Origin: an uncultured Clostridia bacterium
GTDB taxonomy: Bacteria; Bacillota; Clostridia; Christensenellales; UBA3700
Direction of reading: 5' to 3'
Assembly (NCBI GenBank): GCA_947176115.1
Contig: CAMWPK010000039.1
Location: 1-10,132 of the forward strand
DNA: 10,132 nt
The position numbers were made by a program, and so were the translations under genes. Below are positions 6,595 to 10,132 of the stretch, in pieces. The notes beneath the pieces are model-generated. The model had not been told where the DNA came from and searched no databases. It saw nothing but the letters and a program-made list of their open reading frames with translations. How positions within the stretch are numbered: position 1 is the first letter of the stretch; every line of letters begins with the position of its first letter.

Positions 6595-6718
6595 TATTTT
6601 GTTAAAAATAGAATAAAAATTTGTGCAAATTCATAAAATTTATCCAAACACATTTCTAGTCGGTTGTACGTTAATCGACACATTTGCGCTACTTGCTCGT
6701 TAAAAATTTAACGCATAT
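6595..6718. other. Intergenic stretch with two small hairpins
   Basis: Between the promoter of paralog B and the terminator of paralog C, GTCGGTT (6659-6665) pairs with AATCGAC (6673-6679) with one G-T pair, and CGTTAAA (6698-6704) is a near palindrome with TTTAACG (6707-6713). No open frame or RNA gene is recognisable. They may be a remnant or an upstream control site of paralog B; nothing in the sequence decides this. Confidence 0.4.
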
Positions 6719-6758
6719 AAAACACCGTAAATCGATTACCCTAAATTTACGATGTTTT
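6719..6758 (-). terminator. Terminator after paralog C
   Basis: AAAACA-C-CGTAAAT (6719-6732) pairs with ATTTACG-A-TGTTTT (6745-6758) with one mismatch and a 12-nt loop. On the - strand it ends in TTTT. It lies directly behind the stop codon of paralog C at 6764. On the + strand a T6 tail also follows the stem, but no + strand gene precedes it. Confidence 0.7.
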
Positions 6759-6763
6759 TTAGA

Positions 6764-7135
6764 TTAAATTAAATCCAATAGCGCTTCTATGCACAAAACC
6801 ACGGCTTTGCCCTTACGCGTTACGAAAAATTCTTCGTTATCAGCAAACATATCAGAGTATTCTTCAAAAGCTTCTTTAGCGTCGTTTTCGCTTATATACC
6901 AATATACAATCATATCATTGCTTTGAGATTCTTCTTTCCAAGCGTGAAGAACTTGAATGTTTTTATCATCCGTATTGGAGGTATCTGCTATATAATATTC
7001 TACAGAGTAACCTCTATCTTCCAATTTATTTTTGAGTTTTTTTGCGTTTGGAGTGTCAGTGCAAGCTGTAAATAGAAGAGCCGTCATTACTACCAAAAGG
7101 ACAATGCTTATAGAAACGATGAAGTTCTTTTTCAT
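6764..7135 (-). CDS. Small putative lipoprotein, paralog C
   Basis: 123 residues. The signal is MKKN, a hydrophobic stretch (5-22), then FTAC with C25 as the likely lipidated residue. The exported part carries the family pattern VYWYISENDAKEAF (77-90), with W79, and VTRKGKAVV (105-113). The last residues, LCIEALLDLI, do not fit the G-x-x-D-[AS]-I-K-[LI]-F ending of A and B; a one-base change in the T-run just before would give an ending with SAIGF instead, so a small frameshift is possible. AGGAGA (7142-7147 on the complement) lies 6 nt before the ATG. It has its own consensus promoter. Function unknown. Confidence 0.75.
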   Translation of the reverse strand: MKKNFIVSISIVLLVVMTALLFTACTDTPNAKKLKNKLEDRGYSVEYYIADTSNTDDKNIQVLHAWKEESQSNDMIVYWYISENDAKEAFEEYSDMFADNEEFFVTRKGKAVVLCIEALLDLI

Positions 7136-7164
7136 AATTAATCTCCTAATATTATCATATAATT

Positions 7165-7193
7165 ATTATATATTTTTTAGTTAGTCTTGTCAA
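7165..7193 (-). promoter_or_regulatory. Consensus sigma-A promoter of paralog C
   Basis: On the - strand a perfect TTGACA (7188-7193), a 17-nt spacer and a perfect TATAAT (7165-7170). This is the best promoter match in the window and implies strong basal expression unless it is repressed. Confidence 0.85.
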
Positions 7194-7248
7194 GACGCGC
7201 TTGCAATTAGAGGCATATTGACTAATTTTGATATATAAAAATTAAAGA

Positions 7249-7277
7249 TTGTTTTTGCGTTAATTATATGTTATAAT
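7249..7277 (+). promoter_or_regulatory. Promoter of the AGCS symporter gene
   Basis: TTGTTT (7249-7254), a 17-nt spacer and TATAAT (7272-7277), preceded by TGT (7269-7271), an extended -10. Transcription would begin near 7284, giving a leader of about 89 nt. I see no riboswitch fold in that leader. Confidence 0.7.
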
Positions 7278-7280
7278 ATC

Positions 7281-7291
7281 CATACTGTATG
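7281..7291. promoter_or_regulatory. Inverted repeat at the symporter start point
   Basis: CATAC and GTATG form a perfect 5-bp inverted repeat around one T, four bases after the -10 box, so it covers the expected transcription start. That is a usual place for a repressor operator. The regulator is not known and the site is short. Confidence 0.35.
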
Positions 7292-7372
7292 CTATCGCCG
7301 ATAAAGAGCGTCCAAAAGATTTCTTATGGAATAATATAAGGTAGTAAGATACTAATACGATGGAGAGCGGTT

Positions 7373-8833
7373 TTGCAAAAGATAATTGTGTTCATTAATG
7401 ACAATATACTTTGGGGCATACCCATGATAATACTCATATTGGGAGTGGGTATTTATCTTACTGTACGCAACCGTTTTACGCAAATCACCAAATTTCCCTA
7501 TGCGGTAAAGAATACTATCGGCAAGACGTTGTCGGGGATAGGCAAGAAGAATAAGAAAAAGAGCGATGGCATTTCGCAGTTTGAGGCATTTTCTACGGCT
7601 ATAGCGGGCACGGTGGGTACAGGCAATATCGTGGGCGTAGCGACGGCTATACTATCCGGCGGTCCGGGAGCGGTGTTTTGGATGTGGCTGTCCGCTTTTG
7701 TGGGTATGTTTACCAACTTTGCCGAAAATGTGCTTGGTCTTTATTATCGCAAAAAGGGCAAAGACGGCGAGTTTAGGGGCGGACCGATGTATTACATATC
7801 CGAAGGCTTGGGCTGGAAATGGCTTGCGATACTGTTTTCGGTATTTTGTATGTTTGCTTCGTTTGGAATGAATATGGTGCAAATCAATACCATAGCGGAC
7901 ACGTTGAATGGAGGTTTTAGTATACCCAAATGGGTAAGCGGAGTAGTAGTAGCCATAGTCATAGCTTTGATTATTATAGGCGGTATAAAGAGAATTGGCA
8001 AGATTACTTCATATATAATTCCATTTATGTGTCTTGGATTCATATTGCTTGCATTGATAATTATATTTATGAACGTCAAAGCAATTCCGTCGGCGTTTGC
8101 GCAGATTTTCAAAAGCGCGTTTAGCTTTCGCTCCATGGGCGGTGGCTTGCTAGGGTATGCGATAATGAGGTCTATGCGTTACGGCTTGGCAAGGGGTATA
8201 TTCTCCAATGAAGCGGGACTGGGCAGTTCTGTCATTGCTCACAGCGCGTCGTCGGTAAAAGAGCCTGTCCAACAAGGTTTGTGGGGTATCTTCGGCGTAT
8301 TTCTCGATACGATAGTAATTTGCACTTTGACTGCTCTTGTAATCTTGACAAGCGGAGTTTATACGCAGGGCGCGGACGTGAGCGGAGCAATGCTTTCGCA
8401 GTCGGCTTTTACGCAATCTTTCGGTCAGTTCGGAACAGTTGTATTTAGCATAATGCTACCGCTGTTTGCCTTTACCACGATTCTATCTTGGGCATATTAC
8501 GGCGAGAAATCTTTTGAATTTATTTTCGGCAAAAAGTACTCTATGATATTCAAGGTGCTATACGTTGCGCTGGTAATCGTCGGGGCATTGACTAGCGTGT
8601 CGCTAGTATGGGATATGGCAGATCTCTTCAACGGACTTATGGCGATACCCAATCTCGTAGCGCTATTGTTCTTAGGCGGTACAATTACGCGCGTTACGCG
8701 CAATTACTTTGCTAGGCAAAAAGACGAGAGTATAGAGCCGATGCTGTCGGCGTATCCCGAGGACAACTTAGAGTTGTCAATTAGCCAAGCTGAGCAAGAA
8801 CAGTCCGAAGTTGATTCGGCAGAAACGAAGTGA
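7373..8833 (+). CDS. Sodium:alanine/glycine symporter, AGCS family
   Basis: A 486-residue inner-membrane transporter of the AGCS family (TC 2.A.25; Pfam Na_Ala_symp), which takes up alanine, glycine or related small amino acids (glutamine in some Bacillus members) with Na+ or H+. Family blocks are intact: FEAFSTAIAGTVGTGNIVGVA (residues 70-90), GGPGAVFWMW (96-105), GGPMYYI (136-142) and ARGIFSNEAGLGSSVIAH (273-290). About eleven membrane segments can be drawn, from about 15 to 440. The C-terminus (447-486) is an acidic cytoplasmic tail. The start is TTG at 7373 with GGAGAG (7362-7367) 5 nt ahead; the ATG at 7360 is out of frame. It runs divergently from paralog C and converges on the WYL gene. 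Exact substrate cannot be read from sequence. Confidence 0.93.
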   Translation: MQKIIVFINDNILWGIPMIILILGVGIYLTVRNRFTQITKFPYAVKNTIGKTLSGIGKKNKKKSDGISQFEAFSTAIAGTVGTGNIVGVATAILSGGPGAVFWMWLSAFVGMFTNFAENVLGLYYRKKGKDGEFRGGPMYYISEGLGWKWLAILFSVFCMFASFGMNMVQINTIADTLNGGFSIPKWVSGVVVAIVIALIIIGGIKRIGKITSYIIPFMCLGFILLALIIIFMNVKAIPSAFAQIFKSAFSFRSMGGGLLGYAIMRSMRYGLARGIFSNEAGLGSSVIAHSASSVKEPVQQGLWGIFGVFLDTIVICTLTALVILTSGVYTQGADVSGAMLSQSAFTQSFGQFGTVVFSIMLPLFAFTTILSWAYYGEKSFEFIFGKKYSMIFKVLYVALVIVGALTSVSLVWDMADLFNGLMAIPNLVALLFLGGTITRVTRNYFARQKDESIEPMLSAYPEDNLELSISQAEQEQSEVDSAETK

Positions 8834-8858
8834 GTACTATTAGAATTTAATACAAAAT

Positions 8859-9839
8859 TTATTTATACGCGCATATTACGGCGTGAAGTTTTTGCAGATA
8901 CTGCGCTTTGACTTCTCTTGGAGATAATATTTCTATATTCGCGCCAAGTCCCATACACCAACCGAAAAAGGAATCGCTTATCTGTATTTCCGCCGTGAAG
9001 CGATATTTTTCGCCGTAAGGCGAGAGCTTGGTATTTTTGCCGAATTTATCGAAAATAACTTCGACTATATCTGGAGCAATCTCAAAGGTGACGTTTTGCA
9101 TCTGACCGAGATACATTGAAAAAAGCTGTTTTTTCTTGCGTCTGGGGTCAAAGTTCTTCAACTCGTCGGGCAGAGTGAAATCCTCTCTCATAATTTTGAC
9201 ACTCTCCATTCTGTCTATGCGATAGTGCGCAACGTCTTTGTATTTGTCGCTTGAACAAATGAGGTAATAATTGTCGTTGCTTACCATAGTAGCGATTGGA
9301 TTGACGGTATAGGGCTTGTCGTTGTGCATAACCGTCTTTTCGCCCTTAGCGTTGTACTTGAAGTATTTGAAACTTATCTTTTTCTTGGCTATAATTGCTT
9401 CGTTGATGTTAAAGACGTTGTAATATATTTGCTCGTTGTCGCGCTTGGTAGTGTCAAAAACTACTATATTGTTTTTTATGACTTCGCCCTTATGCGAGCC
9501 GGCAAGGGACGCGATTTTGTTTACGAGCCTGTTTGTCTTTTCTGGCGTGATAAAACTTGACGCTTCAACCGCGTCAATAAGTATACGTACTTCCGCTACA
9601 TCGAAATTTCTGTCGCTGACGTAGTACATATTTTGTTTTTTACGCACTTGCATAATTTCATAACCGCACTCATTGAGCAAGGCTATATCGTCGTACAGCG
9701 TCTTACGCTCTACGTTTATGCCCTCGGCTTTTAGTCTTTCGATTAGATATTGGGTGGATAGGGGATTATTTTCGTCGCTCTCGCTTGAGAGAATCTCATA
9801 TAATTTTAATATCTTAATCTTTTGCTTAGCTCCTGCCAT
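8859..9839 (-). CDS. WYL-domain transcriptional regulator with HTH
   Basis: 326 residues in the order of a classical WYL regulator. An N-terminal winged helix-turn-helix (about 5-75) contains the recognition-helix-like RKTLYDDIALL (45-55). A linker follows, then a WYL domain (about 138-215), in which the motif is YYL (191-193) before HYRIDRM (205-211), and a WCX extension (about 245-322). WYL domains bind small ligands or nucleic acid ends and regulate many kinds of genes, including stress, metabolism and phage defence; nothing defence-related is nearby. The ATG at 9839 has GGAAGGT (9844-9850 on the complement) 4 nt upstream. Its stop is 25 nt from the stop of the symporter, with no terminator between. 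The target gene is unknown; an inverted repeat in its own promoter suggests autoregulation. Confidence 0.9.
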   Translation of the reverse strand: MAGAKQKIKILKLYEILSSESDENNPLSTQYLIERLKAEGINVERKTLYDDIALLNECGYEIMQVRKKQNMYYVSDRNFDVAEVRILIDAVEASSFITPEKTNRLVNKIASLAGSHKGEVIKNNIVVFDTTKRDNEQIYYNVFNINEAIIAKKKISFKYFKYNAKGEKTVMHNDKPYTVNPIATMVSNDNYYLICSSDKYKDVAHYRIDRMESVKIMREDFTLPDELKNFDPRRKKKQLFSMYLGQMQNVTFEIAPDIVEVIFDKFGKNTKLSPYGEKYRFTAEIQISDSFFGWCMGLGANIEILSPREVKAQYLQKLHAVICAYK

Positions 9840-9864
9840 ATTGACCTTCCAACTTATTTTCTAT

Positions 9865-9893
9865 ATTATATCAATATGCTCATTGATTTTCAA
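9865..9893 (-). promoter_or_regulatory. Promoter of the WYL regulator with inverted repeat in spacer
   Basis: On the - strand TTGAAA (9888-9893), a 17-nt spacer and TATAAT (9865-9870). The spacer holds ATCAAT (9870-9875) and ATTGAT (9882-9887), a perfect 6-6-6 inverted repeat. A dimer bound there would block RNA polymerase. Confidence 0.75.
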
Positions 9894-10132
9894 GAGAAAG
9901 AAGTACAATTTTTTGGACAAATCGTCAAAATTTAATTAAAAATAGCCAAGGAATTTTTATAAAAAATCAAAGTAAATTTATAAGAATTTGTTTTGCTTTT
10001 TCCTTAAAATTACAGTCGAAAAATAGGTTTTTTCCGCAAAAGTCCATATAAGGAATCGTTAGGAAAAAAATCTTGTATTTACCAGACAAAAAATGACGAA
10101 AATCTCCAAAATTCGACACATATACATAATAT
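9894..10132. other. AT-rich intergenic end with Spo0A-like boxes
   Basis: No open frame or RNA gene is seen. TGACGAA (10094-10100) and TTCGACA (10112-10118) are facing copies of the TGNCGAA Spo0A-box pattern, 11 nt apart. Near matches, AGTCGAA and ATCGTCA, lie around 10014 and 9925. TTCCTTA (10000-10006) and TAAGGAA (10049-10055) form a distant inverted repeat. It is probably the control region of a gene beyond the right edge. Confidence 0.4.

Noticed and set aside
7214..7222. CATATTGAC shared with 9837-9845 as a WYL binding site
   Set aside because: At the second place it is the WYL start codon and ribosome-binding region; nine shared bases in AT-rich DNA are expected by chance.
7360..7362. 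ATG as start of the symporter
   Set aside because: It is out of frame with the AGCS reading frame, and it overlaps the ribosome binding site that serves the TTG at 7373.
7284..7372. Glycine riboswitch ahead of the AGCS symporter (GGAGAG present)
   Set aside because: The GGAGAG is the ribosome binding site itself. The other conserved blocks and the P1/P3 stems of a glycine riboswitch are not seen, and the leader is too short.
8859..9839. WYL regulator as part of a phage-defence island
   Set aside because: WYL proteins do accompany defence systems, but no nuclease, toxin, reverse transcriptase, cas or restriction gene is in the window.

Overview
The window looks like chromosomal DNA from a low-GC Gram-positive bacterium, most likely an uncultured member of the Clostridia. 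The reasons are the AT-rich intergenic DNA, strong AGGAGG-type ribosome binding sites, TTG starts on two genes, near-consensus sigma-A promoters with 17-nt spacers, a CdaA-type diadenylate cyclase, a clostridial-type aspartate kinase and small lipoproteins. I cannot name the genus from sequence alone.

Left part (1-4030, + strand): cdaA (c-di-AMP synthesis) stands between its own promoter and a terminator, without the usual cdaR or glmM behind it. A 333-nt gap follows. It holds a long imperfect palindrome (about 1000-1146) and a second copy (1176-1247) that has lost exactly the central 90 bp between two AATC repeats. Then come a DUF1015 protein of unknown function and, after an A/G-rich tandem repeat, an aspartate kinase (entry to Lys/Thr/Met synthesis). 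A perfect 11-bp stem terminator, able to work in both directions, closes this block.

Middle part (4080-7135, - strand): an alpha-galactosidase of family GH27 carries an extra domain of about 130 residues inside its barrel and has no signal peptide. It is in an operon with a small membrane protein 11 nt upstream. That protein belongs to a set of three paralogous small exported proteins in a row. Two have a lipobox-like cysteine; in the one beside the galactosidase, Ser takes the place of that Cys. Each paralog has its own strong promoter, and hairpin terminators follow the other two.

Right part (7136-10132): a sodium:alanine/glycine symporter of the AGCS family (+) converges on a WYL-domain transcriptional regulator (-), with only 25 nt between the stop codons and no terminator visible. 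The WYL gene has a near-consensus promoter with an inverted repeat in its spacer. The last 290 nt have no gene, but contain inverted TGACGAA/TTCGACA motifs resembling Spo0A boxes.

Taken together this is mostly ordinary housekeeping and nutrient-use DNA. The parts most worth a second look are the palindromic element with its deletion derivative, the small-protein paralog family tied to the galactosidase, and the domain inserted in the galactosidase.
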